Numbered from the stretch's first letter, positions 11,639 to 23,380 are shown. The stretch: DNA of 64,000 nucleotides from Monoplex corrugatus (GCA_030674185.1 JAPXFY010000022.1:47725898-47789897), one strand, 5' to 3'. Notes: a model not told the origin generated them from the sequence alone. Translations and numbers: made by a program.

Positions 11639-11953
11639 TGTGTGTGCGCGTCTATGTGCGTGAGTGCGTCAGTGTTTGTTCTGTGTTTCTGTATGTCTGG
11701 CTATGTGATTGTGTGTGTATGTGTGAGTGTGTGTGTTTGTGTATGTGTGTGTATATGCGTGTGTACGTGTGTGTGAGTGTATGAGTGTATGTACAGGTCT
11801 AAATATATATACATGTACATATAAATATTTATGTAATTATATATGTATATCTATATCTATATACACATTCATATGTATGTATTTATTTTATAGAGGGAGA
11901 GAGGTAGAATATGAGACAGATAATTAAAACTAAACAAGTATGAATGTACTCAC
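11325..11953 (-). other. Intron with long mixed (GT)n array
   Basis: Mostly the GT-rich array 11384-11795 (GT, CGTG and ATGT variants), then a TATA/ATAT-rich stretch (11795-11890). No gene seen. Confidence 0.75.
11384..11795. repeat. Mixed (GT)n / (CGTG)n microsatellite
   Basis: Over 400 bp of GT-rich repeats with an inner CGTG block. The homologous tract in duplicon II (32190-32445) is much shorter, showing fast length change since duplication. Confidence 0.95.
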
Positions 11954-12067
11954 CCGCTAATTCACAGAAGGTTCCATTATAACCGGTAGGACATTGGCAA
12001 TAATAACCAGTGTTGTTCAAGACACAGGAACCCTCATTTTGACATGGTTTGTACAGGCATGCGTTTC
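11954..12067 (-). CDS. EGF-like exon, type C
   Basis: 114-nt phase 1-1 exon with acceptor AACAACAG and donor GTGAGT. The cysteine pattern is C-x4-C-x5-C-x8-C-x-C-x8-C. Loop residues read CLYKPC, QNEGSC, VLNNTGYYC and PTGYNGTFC. The longer C3-C4 loop makes it a more conventional Notch/Delta-like EGF than type A. The O-fucose consensus (C2-x4-S-C3) is present, and NNT and NGT are possible N-glycosylation sequons. Its duplicate is 32597-32710. Type C occurs once per large duplicon. Confidence 0.87.
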
Positions 12068-12441
12068 CTGTTGTTAATAAGACACAATTCTCTTTACTTT
12101 GTTTCAAAAGCACCTTAGTATGTCTCACAATTCTGTTTAGTGGCTTTTACTATTATCTATGGATTGTGTCTCCGTCATCTTTACTGTATGTGTGTGTGTG
12201 TGGGGGGGGGGGGTGCATGTCTGTCTGTCTGTCTGCCATAATCATCTTTAGTGTGTGTCACAATCATTTTTAGTGTGCGTTGAAATCATTCATCTTTAGT
12301 GTTTCAAAAGGCTGATGTGATAAGCGTCTAGTGTGTTGGCTAGTGACTGGGTGCTTGTCACCTCTCACTTTCACCTTGCATCGCTAACACTGCTGCTTGC
12401 AACTATGCGAAAATAAGAGCAGAATGCGTAAGTTTGTCAGT
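12068..12441 (-). other. Intron upstream of the CACTG transposon
   Basis: Contains a short GT/G-run (12188-12213), a CTGT repeat and a block from about 12300 that also precedes the RTE-like LINE in duplicon II. The last four bases, CAGT (12438-12441), are the left target-site duplication. Confidence 0.65.
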
Positions 12442-12783
12442 CACTGCCTTACAGCTGAGGCAAAATCTTAGCACTTAGCCTGCTGGCCTGGCACTGCCCT
12501 CCCAGCTGCCCTTCGCCTGACCCCGCATTCCTTTCCCCCTCCCGCGTGGGTCACGCTGACTCATGTCAGTGCCAGCTTCTTTCTGCTCTATTAGAAGTGG
12601 CGCTTTGTTGTCTGTGTTCAACAGTGTTTTGCAAAGTTTAACCAGTTTCTACAGATGTGCTGTTTTGTTCTGCTTAAAGTTTGTTTCTTCTTCTTGACAC
12701 CTGTGTAAATTTCATATACGTTAATTTTGTGTCATCTGTGTGTTGGGATTTTGATTCAGGAAGTATTTCTCGTTTTTACTGCA

Positions 12784-13656
12784 ATGGATAGTGCAGAGAA
12801 ACACAGTGAAAGAAAGCACTGTGAAAGACTGCATGCACTGTGCCGAGTATGTGGTGGTAGATCAAAGAAGCGTGTTTCTGAAGACGACTACATAAGACTT
12901 TGTAAGCATGTTGCCCCAGTGTTAGACAAATTTCATGGTATAAACATTCTATTTGATAGAAATGACGTTCACTCTGAAACCCTGTGTGTAAAGTGTCACG
13001 CTAGGATAAGACAACTGTCACAAAATCCATCATCAACAACCATCCAAAATGCTAAACATCAAATAGACGAAGCTTCCGTTCTGTGGAAAGTGTTTGATTC
13101 ATCAACATGTGAAGAAGACTGTAGTATTTGTTCCAAGTTTCTGCAACAATGCAAAGGAGGAAGGCCTCAACGAAAGAAAAGAGGGCGGCCCAAAGTCACA
13201 CCAGAAAATACAACTTGTGAAACAACATTTACTGGAAGTGATGCTTCGGACTTTGTGCCCGTATCTGCATCAACCCCAAAGAAAACCACCATGGCTGTGC
13301 ACAGCCAGACATCACCCTCTCCTCGCAAAGAGAAAACTCCACAAAAGATTGTGACAAGCACGCAAACAAAAACATCATCACCACAGAAAAGAGTGTCACC
13401 ACGGAAAAGAGTGCTAGTTGACACAGCCACATCTCCATTTCATTCAAAATCAAAACAACTTCGTGCAACTTCAGATCTATCCCTTCCCCTCACAAGAGAA
13501 GAAGAAGAATTTCAAACCCAGGTGACCAAATTGAAGATGAATAGTTCAGGTGACAGAGTCACTGTGAAATGCAAGACCAAAGGACAGCCACTTGTACTGA
13601 AGAAGGTGACGATTCCCAGAAAAAACATCAGCTTTGGCCTCTTCACCTACCCGTAA
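12784..13656 (+). pseudogene. Transposase N-terminal region, RAG1-N-like zinc domain
   Basis: ATG at 12784. Early residues hold paired zinc ligands: LCRVCGG, then LCVKCHARIRQL about 60 residues later. CSICSKFLQQC and two AT-hook-like cores (KGGRPQRKKRGRPK) follow. The spacing and the LC..C / C.IC arrangement resemble the N-terminal region of RAG1. A mollusc transposon with such a domain (N-RAG-TP of Aplysia) is reported, as I recall. A Ser/Thr/Lys-rich linker follows. The frame ends at 13656 but coding continues in another frame from about 13640, by frameshift or an unrecognised intron. Confidence 0.65.
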
Positions 13657-14365
13657 AAAGAGAGTCAAGCTTATAGAACGCATACGACTGCATGTGTCTG
13701 GAAATACAACTGAAAATGAAATAAAACAGCAGAGCTCTGTAATTATCAAAGTAAGCAAAGCGAAAAGAGAAAAAGTTATGTCAGCTGCTGGATATAAGCA
13801 ACCCATGATTTCGCGGCGACAAGGTTCAGCTCTTAGAACAGGCCTGGGACTCAGCTGGTCAAAATACAGAAAACAAAGGCAGTTCCTGAAAGCGATAGGT
13901 GTGAAAATGGAAGGTGAGAGAGCGGAGAGGTCGTTTCAGGACGATGCCTTGTGCGGAAAAATCACTGTCACAGAGCAGCTGTTGTGCAATGCAGGCGAGA
14001 GAGTTTCAACACCGGGCCGTATTGAGGATTTGTGTACTTTTGTCTCAAATCTACTAGATCAGTACGAAGAAGAAAAGCTACTCACATGGCACGGCAATAA
14101 CATTCCACATGACCAGATATGGGTGAAAGTCGGAAGGGACTATGGTGGTGAAAGTTTCAAATTTATGCTACAGATTGGCAATGTTACCGAAGCAAACTCC
14201 AAAAAGAACACTTGTTTGATAACATTTATCAACTGCAAAGATTCTCACCAAAATCTTGCAAAATTGCTAGGGCCTTACAAGGAAGAGCTTTCAAGGCTGG
14301 ATAAAATGCAGTGGAGGGGAAAGAAGATACGAGTTGTTTTTTGGGGGGCTATGATTTTCTTTTGA
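13640..14365 (+). pseudogene. Transposase central region
   Basis: Continues from the previous frame with a basic stretch (PTRKKRVKLIERIRLHV), then WVKVGRDYGGESFKFMLQIG, where the first catalytic Asp of CMC/RAG1-like transposases is expected (VGRDYGG). The frame breaks at a T/G homopolymer at 14335-14350. Downstream coding resumes in a different frame after a net loss equivalent to one base (or four). Confidence 0.68.
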
Positions 14366-15570
14366 AGAGTTTTGGCATTTCTGGTGCACAGTCCGTTCAT
14401 CCATGTTTGTGGTGTAAAATCTCCAAAACACAGATGCAAAAGGCACCAAAAGAACAGCCTGAAGTTCCAAAACGCAATTTGATCAACATCAAGCGTGATT
14501 TTCGACAGTACAAGCTTCATGGCAGTCAGAAGAAGAAAGCAAAGGCCTATAACAATGTTGTCCACACTCCACTGTTCAACATCCCGCTTTCTCATGTGGC
14601 TCCGCCCTACCTCCACATCTTACTGGGTGTCGTGAAGAAACATCACGATCTACTGGAACGGGAATGTCATCTTCTAGATAAAAGCATTGCTGAGTTCTTG
14701 GTAGGAGAAGTAGGTGAAATGAAAGAAAACCCCACATCGTTTGACCAATATGTTAGCCAGCTACAAAGCATCAACAAAGAAGAAAAAGAACTCTATAAAG
14801 CTGAAACCAGGATGAGTGAAATCTTTGATGAGATATCGAGGAAGGGAGAAAACATGGAACTGAGAAAGAAACAGGAAAGCACTCAGCTGGAAATCAACCA
14901 TCTGTATGACAGTGTAGAAGAGAAGAAAACACAACTACAACAGAAAGATCTACCGTTCAGGTCAGGGCCGGTCACCATGAATTTGGACAAAGTGTTGAAA
15001 GAGAATAAAATCACAGTGCAAGCTTATCATGGCAGGTCGTTTGTCGGCAATCATTGTCACAAATACCTGCAGTCACCAGTTCTTGCAAACATCTGTCAGA
15101 GTGTTGTTCACAAAACGTTCGAATGCACTGACTGTCACGAAGTCCACAACAAAGCACACGACCTGGCAGAAAAGTTTCAAACTTTAAATGAATTGTATGC
15201 TGCTGTTCACACACTCATATCACATGCACGTGCTGTCACAGACACAGACACAGACATCTGTCACCTTCAGACAGACATAGAGAGATACATGCAGTACTTC
15301 AGGTCAGAGTTTTGCAACACACCGGTAATACCCAAACAACACATAATGGAAAGTCACTGTATAGACTTTGTGAAAGGATGGAAGTTTGGACTGGGGTTTC
15401 TGGATGAACAGGGAGGAGAGGAAACACATGCTTTTGTGAATGAGTTGAAAGTGAGAGTGAGAGGCATCAATGACCCAATGCAAAAAATCATGGTGCTGAT
15501 GAAGGAGCAACTGACCATTGTTTCCCCGCGAATCAAAGCCGTCTTGCCAGGTTCTGGGAAGAAACAGTAA
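14335..15570 (+). pseudogene. Transposase C-terminal catalytic region
   Basis: Opens with FLGGYDFLLKSFGISG and HPCLWCKI. Relatives I recall carry an acidic residue in this GG(D)Y-FL block, and here it may have been lost with the frameshift. A coiled stretch follows, then a zinc-like cluster (HCHKYL, FECTDCHEVH), and near the end KQHIMESHCIDFV, GLGFLDEQGGEETHAF, where EQGGE holds the last acidic catalytic residue. Stop at 15570. The motif order is that of a DDE-type CMC/RAG1-like transposase. Confidence 0.7.
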
Positions 15571-16457
15571 GAAATCACCACTTAAATTGTTCCTTGTTTT
15601 GCCTCAGTGTTACTTCTGTCGGGACAGATGCTGTGTTTTCCTAGAACTCTATTGATTTTCTTCAAAAGAGGCAGAGGTTGTTTCCATAAATGACCTGATT
15701 ATGTACAGTGTTACTAAGTGACGGTGTTATTAAAATAATGGACAGGAACCATCCACATTGGTGTACTTTGTAGGCCCTAATACTTTTATCTAGCCCATCC
15801 CCTCCCCCACTCCCCTCTCCCCATCTGACCTGAATCAGACAGTAGCTGTGTTCAAATACTTCCCGTGTGTATGCAGCCCCATATGCAGACTGTGAATGTA
15901 TAATCAGAGACTCCTTTATCGTCTACCGCCTGAAGCAAGCCCCTACACTGGAGTACTTTATCTTCACCGCATCGGCAGCAGCAAAATATAACGGACAAAC
16001 TGGTTTGTGCTATTGCATGCGGACATACCCAACTTATTCCCAAGTATGCTCTTTTGCCTGTTATAACTGTCAGACTTGAGTAATCATTGATGGAAAAGGT
16101 CGATTTTTGGGTCTTCGTTGAATGTTCACACACATCAACTAAATTTCGGCTATATTTAAGACACATTTCAAAAAAGCTTTATAAGACAAACCTTATTGTT
16201 CTTAGTATCATTTAAAGTGTGTTTTAAGCTCCTCTCGTTCCTTATGTTTTTACTGTCCCTACTTAAAAGCGACGACTTCTGTAAGCAGGTAAAACAAGTG
16301 TGTACATTTCCCCGCTGACAGATCTTCCAGAGCGTGGCAGCGCTGTCAGTGAGGGGAGTCTGTTTATCTTCGCTGGCAGCGCCTTGACCCCCCTCATTAA
16401 TCTTGGGGTCATGCACTTTGGGCCAGCCAGCTAAGTGAACAGTACTGTAAGGCAGTG
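15571..16457 (+). other. 3' non-coding part of the CACTG transposon
   Basis: Untranslated tail of the element up to the right inverted repeat. No further gene; small open frames here have no recognisable content. Confidence 0.6.
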
Positions 16458-16879
16458 CAGTACACAGCCTCTCCATCAGCAAGCCCTACGTTGTGCTTCC
16501 TCGTGGCGACATAAATGAGCACCTCACAAACTCAGACTAAAACTTGAGGGACTCAGAGGAGGTCTCGCCCCCAGACGTGTGGCATGCAGGCCCACCTGCT
16601 TGTGGACGAGCACTGGTGACCACTAACCAGACTCCCAGCTATGGATAAATAGCACCACTGCCTTGTTATCTCAGGAGAGAATAAGGCTAAGGGAGCAAAT
16701 CCCAAGAGAAAAATCACCTGTACTGCCTTGAAGGTTATTGTGGGAACAACAAAGGCTGATATAGAGTCTGTACACACACCGATGGAAGGCAACGGGAAAC
16801 CACCATCGTATTTTCCCAAGAAAATTCATGGCCAGCCAAAGCAAGAAAAATGAGGATAACGACGTAAAAAGGGGATCCT

Positions 16880-17830
16880 ATGGAGCACCTTTGTCCGGTA
16901 GGGACCGTCATGCCATGCAGGCAACACCAGACTGTCAACAAGCTACTGTTATCAACTAAAAAAATTGCAACGTGGAATATGAGGACATTGCTGCAAAAGG
17001 GAAAACTAGAAAATGTCAAGATTGAGATGCAAAGGCTTAACATTAATATTTTAGGATCAGGGGGACTAAAATGGAAGGGGGCAGGCATGATAGCATCAGG
17101 AGAGCATACAATAATATATTCTGGTGGAAACACACATGAAAGAGGAGTTGGCATCATAATAGAAAGGGACAAGTCAAAAACAGTTAAGGACTAGTGGGCT
17201 GTGTCAAGCCGAGTTTTGCTGGTTAAATTGGATGGCAAGCCATTTGATATCAACATCATCAAGGTGTATGCACCAACATCCACAAGTACTCAGGACGAAA
17301 TTGACAACTTCTGTGAAGTATTAGAGATGGCCAAGACTCACTGTAAATCACAAGAAGTTACAATAATAATGGGAGATTTTAATGCTAAAGTGGGACAGGA
17401 GTGGGTGGTACATGGCCTTGGTACATAAAATGAAAGGGGCGAGAAACTTGTGGAAAGGGCACAGATCAATGAGTTCATAGTAGGAAACACCTGGTTTGTG
17501 CAGCCTAACAGAAGAAAATGGACATTGATGAGTCCAAGAGATAATACCAAAACTCAAATTGACTACGTCCTGATCAATAAAAGATTGAAAAATTCTTTGC
17601 TGACAGCAAAAACACTACCAGTAGCAGACAGCAACAGTGACCACAGTCCTATAATGGGAAGATTTACACTGAAACTAAGAAAACGAAAACACACCAAAAG
17701 TCACATCAAACTATACCTTGCACTCTTAAAGACAGATGAAGCGACACATAAAAATTTAATGTACATGTTCAAAACAACTTCAGTGCTCTGGAAGACGTTG
17801 GTGACAGTGAGGAACAATAGACAATGTTGA
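16880..17830 (+). pseudogene. RTE-like APE endonuclease remnant
   Basis: Fragments in more than one frame. KIATWNMRTLLQKGKLENVK is the endonuclease start, INIIKVYAPTSTSTQDEI is next, then VTIIMGDFNAKVGQE with the GDFN core, QIDYVLIN and SNSDHSPIM with the terminal Asp-His. This Mg-dependent endonuclease type nicks target DNA for target-primed reverse transcription. A stop after SKTVKD (17192) and a stop after HGLGT (17428) break it. Relative to the duplicon II copy, a short EDIVGP segment is missing here before HGLGT. Confidence 0.75.
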
Positions 17831-18217
17831 GAAACTCGATAGATGAAGCTTGTGAAGAAATCCCTAGAGTAGATAGGTAAGCAAAAAAGAACTGGAAGAC
17901 AAAAGCAGTTATAGTCTTGGTGGAAGAACGAAGGAAAGCAAAGGGAAAGGAGGAAAGATACAGAAAGATAAACAAAGAAATCAGGAAGAGGTGCAATGAA
18001 ACTAAGGAAGCTTGGCTGAAAGCAAAGAGTTAATAGAAAACCGACACAAAACAAATCCTCAGGCACATCAACTGGTTAATTAAAATCGAAAGATGGTGTG
18101 CTTATCATGGGAAAAGACAGAATATTAGATGGATGGGGAGAGCACATTTGAAACCTTTTTGACGATGACAGAAACCAAGAGCACATTTCAAGAAAGAACG
18201 TTGAAGGACCACCCATA

Positions 18218-19647
18218 GTGAAAGATGAAGTTAGAGCAGCACTGAAAAAGATAAAACCAGGAAAAGTCCCGGGACCAGACAATATTACTACAGAGACGAA
18301 TGAAGCCCTGGAGGAATTCGGTATTGAAAAAATAACGGTCCTCCTAAATGAAATTTCTGACACCGGAAAAACCTCCAAAGATATGTCAAAATCAGTGTTC
18401 ATTGCATTTCCAAAGAAAACAGGGGCTATAGAATGTGTACTCCATCGTACAATTAGCTTGATGAGTCATGTAACAAAACTTCTATTAAGAATAATCATGA
18501 TGAGGACAAGGAACAGAATCACAAGAAATATAGCTGTAGAACAGTGTGGATTTGTGGAAGGGAAAGGACTATTAACGCCATATACACTCTAAGAACTATC
18601 ACAGAGAGCTCAATCGAGTTGAATCAGGATTTATATTTATGCTTTGTTGATTATACCAAGGCTTTCGATCAGTAAGACATGAAGAATTGATCAACCAACT
18701 AGAAAGACTCAATATTGATGGAAAAGATCTACGAATAACCGGAAATATGTATTGGGAACAAACAGCAGCAATGAGAATAGAAAACGATATAAGCTCTTTC
18801 TAAAATATCATAAGGAGTCAGGCAAGGTTGTGTTCTGTCACCAGCTTTGTTTTCACTTTACAGCGAAACCATCATGAGAATCCTAGAAGAATGCCCTGGA
18901 TTAAAGGTTGGAGGAAAAATGATAACATTCGTTATACAGATGACACCGTGCTATTGGCAGAAAATGAAAGGCACCTACAAAACCTTGTGAACATAATAGA
19001 AATAGAAAGCAAAAATAGAGGGTTGGAGCTAAATAGCAAAAAGAATGAAGCCATGGTAATCAGTACAAAGCATGAAATCCCCTCATGCAAAATAACAGCA
19101 AATGGCACAACTTTGAGACAGGTTGATAAGTTTAACTATCTGGGAACGGTCACCTCACCAGACAAAAAATGTACATCAGAAATAACCAGCAGAATCAGCC
19201 AAGCCGAAACAGCATTCAAGAGGATGAAAAGCATTCTTACCAACAAAATGTCTATCAATTAACATCAGGAAGAGAGTTCTTGAATGTTATATAGAACCAA
19301 TAATGTCATACGGTTTTGAGGCATGGACAGTCAACAAGCAAAGCCAGAACGAGATTGTGGTTTCCAAGAAATTTTGAGAGGTTCATAGCCAGCAAAGAAA
19401 ATAAGCAGTCTTGATGGAGGCAGACACAAGAAGATCATTGATAAGGAATGTTAGGAAAAGACAAGCAACATTTATTGGCCATTTTATAAGGAAAGGGGAA
19501 TTAGAGCACCCAGTCACAACAGGAAAGCTGGAGGGACAGAGAACACCAGGTAAACCCAGGGAGAAAATATTACATGGACTTGCAGGGTGGCTGAGGACAG
19601 AGAAGGTGGAAGATGTGCTTGCAGCAACAAGGGATAGATGCATTTAA
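18218..19647 (+). pseudogene. RTE-like reverse transcriptase remnant
   Basis: RT blocks are spread over several frames: KKIKPGKVPGPDNIT, EQCGFVEGKG, CFVDYTKAFDQ directly followed by a stop (motif A), NIRYTDDTVLLAEN (motif C with YTDD), then KFNYLGTVTSPDKKC. The C-terminal tail at 19411-19647 reads RKRQATFIGHFIRKGELEHP, typical of RTE elements. An extra A near 19251 truncates this copy at MSIN compared with duplicon II. Confidence 0.75.
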
Positions 19648-19650
19648 TAG

Positions 19651-19753
19651 TCATCTATAGCGCGTGTCATGTTTAGCATGTGTCATCATCATCTTTAGGG
19701 TGTATCATCATATGTAGTCTGTGTCTCAAAATCATCTTTACTGGCTGTGTGGG

Positions 19754-19790
<37 letters not shown>

Positions 19791-20812
19791 TGAGAGAGAG
19801 AGAGAGAGAGAGAATCATCTTTAGTATGTATCACAACCATTATTCGTGTGAATTGCAATTATTCCTCTTTAGTGTCTTTCCTCACGACCGCTATAGCGTT
19901 CCATCGTACCGAGTGAGATGACCTTCAGTGTGAGCCAGGATCATTTTTATGATGTGCCACACCCATCTTTACTGTCTATCACAATCATATCTTTAGTGTT
20001 TTTTCTTTTTTTTTTGGGGGGGGGGGGGGGGAGCGTGTGTCTCATCATCATCACTGTCAGTCACTATCAGCTTCTGCTTACAGCATGTCATCATCAATTC
20101 TAGCATGTGTTGTCATCACTTCTAGCGTGTTTCATCATCATTTTTAGTGTCATTCATTATCATCCGTATTGTCATTATCAACTTTACTATGTGTCGTCAT
20201 CATCTTTATTATGTAGTAATTACACTCATCCTGTGTCATCATCATCTTTAGCATGTGTCATCATCATCTTTAGCATGTGTCATCATCATCTTTAGCATGT
20301 GTCATCGTCATCTTAAACGTGTGTCATTATCAAATTTAACGTAAATTGTAGGCAACGTCTGTGATATATCCACATCTCTTCTAAATGATACGCTCACGAG
20401 TATCTAAACAGATCAAAATCAGTGTCTGACACTGACTTGATTTCCTGTTTTCTCCCCTCTTACTTTGTTGAGTATATCGTACTGTACACTATGCTTGTTC
20501 CGTGTTATTTATTGATTTCTTCAATTTATTATGCACATGTTTCTAGTTAAGTATTGAATTACTGTACGTCATAATCTTCATTTTTGTCGGTATGTATTGA
20601 AGCATTGTACATGTACGTCATATTATACATATTTATCAATAATGTAGATAATTAATCATTATGAAAACAACAAAGAACAATGTGATATCATGATAGGCAA
20701 GGAACGCTTCTTCCTCATTTTGCAAATCTACGTACCATTGGGCATATGTGGAACAGCACATATACAATCATGTCCACGAAATATAATTACATGAAACTTA
20801 ATCTGTACTTAC
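19651..20812 (-). other. Intron with piggyBac stub and short repeats
   Basis: Contains GT then GA repeats (19745-19812), the end stub of a piggyBac-like element (19876-19917), a T-run/G-run (20004-20032) and CATCATCATCTTTAGC-type repeats (20215-20340). No gene seen. Confidence 0.7.
19876..19917. mobile_element. piggyBac-like element, right-end stub
   Basis: About 42 bp matching the right end of the element at 36551-37590 (CGCTATAGCG, then CGTACCGAGTGAG). The left part and its flank are deleted, so duplicon I once had the full element. Confidence 0.75.
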
Positions 20813-20917
20813 TTTGTGTTTCACAGTAGGTTCCTGTAAAGCCAGCCTGACACCGGCATTGGCCATTCCAGGAACAGCTGCCGCCATTTTGACACGGCTT
20901 GGTGAAACATGAGGTCA
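20813..20917 (-). CDS. EGF-like exon, type A-epsilon
   Basis: Complete 105-nt phase 1-1 EGF exon with donor GTAAGT, the strongest donor in the array. Loop residues read CFTKPC, QNGGSC, SWNGQC, R and QAGFTGTYC. Arg replaces Gln between the fourth and fifth cysteines. The O-fucose consensus is present and the C5-C6 loop keeps G-F-T-G. Its duplicate is 38466-38570. Confidence 0.87.
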
Positions 20918-21207
20918 CTGCCGTTCAAAAGACACAAAACACAACCATCAGCTTTAGTCTATGCCATCATCATCGTTAACGTGTACCATCATTACCTTTA
21001 TCATTTGTCATCATCATCTTTAGACTGTGTCATTATCATTTTCGCGTGTGTCATCATAACATTTACAGTGTGTCGTCATCACTTTTAGTGAGTGTCATTA
21101 TCATTATCAGCATGTGTCATAGTCATTCGTAGCGTGTGTCATGTTTGGCGAGTGACATCATTTTAGAGTGTAGCATCATTTGTAGTTTCTGTCTCAGTCA
21201 TCTTTAC

Positions 21208-21301
<94 letters not shown>

Positions 21302-23254
21302 TGTGTGTGTGTGAGTGGGTGTATGTGTGTGCACACGCGCACGTGTGTGTATGTGTGTGAGTGTGTGCATGTGTGTGTGCATGTGTGCATGTGCGTCAGA
21401 ATCGTCTTAATGTGTGTATCACAATCATTATTATGTGAGATGCAATCATTTCACTTTAGTTTGTGTTACCATCATCTTTAATGTGTGCTCAGATCATTTG
21501 GATGTGCAACATTCATCTTTATGGCCTATCAAAATCACCTTTAGCTTTTGGAGGGGAAGTGTGTACCACATCATCATCAGTGTCAGTCACCATCAACGTC
21601 CAGTTAGACCATGTGTCATCATTAATTCTAGCATGCGTTATTATCATGTTAATGTGTGTCACCATAACTTTTAGTATGTATCATTATCACAATTATTGTG
21701 AGCCATCATCATCTGTACAATGTGTCATCATCATCTTAAGCATGTGTCATGATCACATCCATCCTGTGTCATCATCATCTTTAGCATGTGTCATTATCAT
21801 CATTTGTATATGTCATCATCATCTTTAGCGTGTCATCATCATCATTTGTATGTCATCATCATCATCTTTAGCGTGTGTCATTATCATCTTCAGAGTGTGT
21901 CATCATTTACCATCTGTCATCATCAAATTTAACGCCATTTTCAGCATCTTTAGCGATGTACCCACAAAAATATTGCAAATACTTCTCTCCCTATTTTTTT
22001 TTCTTTTTCTTCTCTTTTCATTATGTGTAGTGTTTATTGATTACATGCGTTTGTAGGATGCGTAAGCGTGCTTTGATATAAATATTTGATACCATAGAAA
22101 TACTGTTGTTTTCATTGTTTTATTGTTAATACTTATATTATCATTTCTATTATAATTGTTGTGATTATCATTTTAACTATTATTATTATTATTATTACAA
22201 TCATTATTATCATTATTACTATTATTATCCTTATTATTATTTAATAGTTTCTAGTCAAATATGACAGGAAAAAAGGTTTGAAAAAGACATGGAAAAAATC
22301 TAAGAGTAAAGGAGAAAACGCCACAGTGGATATCCTATTGGGAGCATCAGATTTCCTTCACAACTGAATTTATTGCATTCTAAATTGAAGTTTACTGTCT
22401 CCACCCACCAAAGGGGACACTACCCACAGTTTTTGCAGAAGCAAATGTTATATTTCAAGCCTGATAGTAGTCCTTCAAATTAAGACTATTATAACACTGT
22501 CACTTTCTGAAGAAAACTGGATATCAAGATGAAGAACGCAGCTCTTACTTTTGTGGGTAACGTCCTTTTACCTAGGAACAATAAGGGCATTGAAATTTGT
22601 AGTGAAGACATAACTGAATCTATGATAGCTGCCTTCACTGCATCATACACTGTACAGATTTGTAGTGAAGACATAACAGAATCTATGATAGCTGCCTTCA
22701 CTGCATCATACACTGTATAGATTTGTAGTGAAGACATAACAAAAACCATGTAATCATCATCATCTTTAGTGTGCATCATTACCTTTAATGAGTGTTATCA
22801 TCTTTAATGTGTCACCATCCTCTTTAGCTTGTGTCATCATTTTTAGTGTTTCATCATCATCATCTTTAGCCTGAATTATTACTGTCTGGAGTGTGTCGTC
22901 GTGATCTTTAGCGTGTGTCATCGTCATCTCTAGTGTGTTATCGTCATTTTTTGCAGAGTCATCATCATCAGGAGCATGCGCCATCATCATCTTGACAGTG
23001 TGCCATCCTCATCTTTAGCGTATGCTCTCATTGTCATTAGTGTACAGACATGTGTATAGGCAAAGCAATATACATGTCAACCCACTTTGCTGCAACTAAA
23101 GGGACAAACTACAAAATACAGAATGTTAACAAACAAAAACGAAAAACAAGAAACAAATCACCACAAAAGACACGTGCATAGGCACGGCAGGGCAAACGTA
23201 CATGAATCATACAAAATAGTGGGCAAGGAAGACATAATGTGCATATGTACTGAC
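20918..23254 (-). other. Intron: minisatellite, (GT)n, ATT tract
   Basis: Holds (GT)n at 21210-21397, CATCATCATC-type repeats (21560-21930), an ATT-rich tract (22130-22245), the CTGTCTCCACCCACCAAAG marker (about 22397) and a tandem duplication of about 70 bp (22604-22735) absent from duplicon II. No gene seen. Confidence 0.7.
21210..21397. repeat. (GT)n microsatellite
   Basis: Almost pure GT for about 90 bp, then mixed. (CA)n in the transcript, about 290 nt upstream of the acceptor of exon 20813-20917. Confidence 0.95.
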
Positions 23255-23380
23255 CACCTGTCTGACAATTGAGGCCAGTGTACTCAGCAGTGCAGGTGCA
23301 GTTATACGATGATGTACCAACAGGGGTGCACGTGCCCCCATTCAAGCATGGACGTTGAACGTTGCAGACTTGGTTCTGGT
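23255..23380 (-). CDS. EGF-like exon, type B
   Basis: 126-nt phase 1-1 exon, acceptor CTGTAACAG and donor GTCAGT. The cysteine pattern is C-x5-C-x5-C-x9-C-x-C-x8-C. Loop residues read QVCNVQRPC, LNGGTC, TPVGTSSYNC and TAEYTGLNC. C2-x4-T-C3 fits the O-fucose consensus. The bases just upstream of the acceptor are AAT/GAT repeats, with no clear polypyrimidine tract. This copy ends QTGG where others read QTAG. Its duplicate is 40929-41054. Confidence 0.85.

Larger units (their letters stand above)
12442..16457 (+). mobile_element. CACTG-ended DNA transposon (Chapaev/CMC-like)
   Basis: Perfect 13-bp terminal inverted repeats CACTGCCTTACAG (12442-12454) and CTGTAAGGCAGTG (16445-16457), with CAGT duplicated on both flanks (12438-12441, 16458-16461). 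Subterminal CACTTAGC..GCTGGCC is also inverted. CAC-type ends with a 4-bp duplication fit Chapaev-like members of the CMC superfamily. Duplicon II has the empty site with a single CAGT (about 33087-33090), so insertion came after duplication. It sits at or in the 5' flank of the RTE-like LINE. The transposase is frameshifted. Confidence 0.85.
16462..19650 (+). mobile_element. RTE-like LINE, copy in duplicon I
   Basis: APE endonuclease, reverse transcriptase and a C-terminal tail in the RTE/BovB layout. The 5' limit is uncertain because the CACTG transposon sits next to it. The 3' end lies near 19650, where intron repeats resume. The duplicon II copy (33091-36270) shares stops and frameshifts, so the element was inserted and inactive before the large duplication. 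Confidence 0.8.

Noticed and set aside
8090..15570. Host genes for reverse transcriptase or RAG1
   Set aside because: The frames lie inside bounded mobile elements with direct or inverted ends and are broken by frameshifts.
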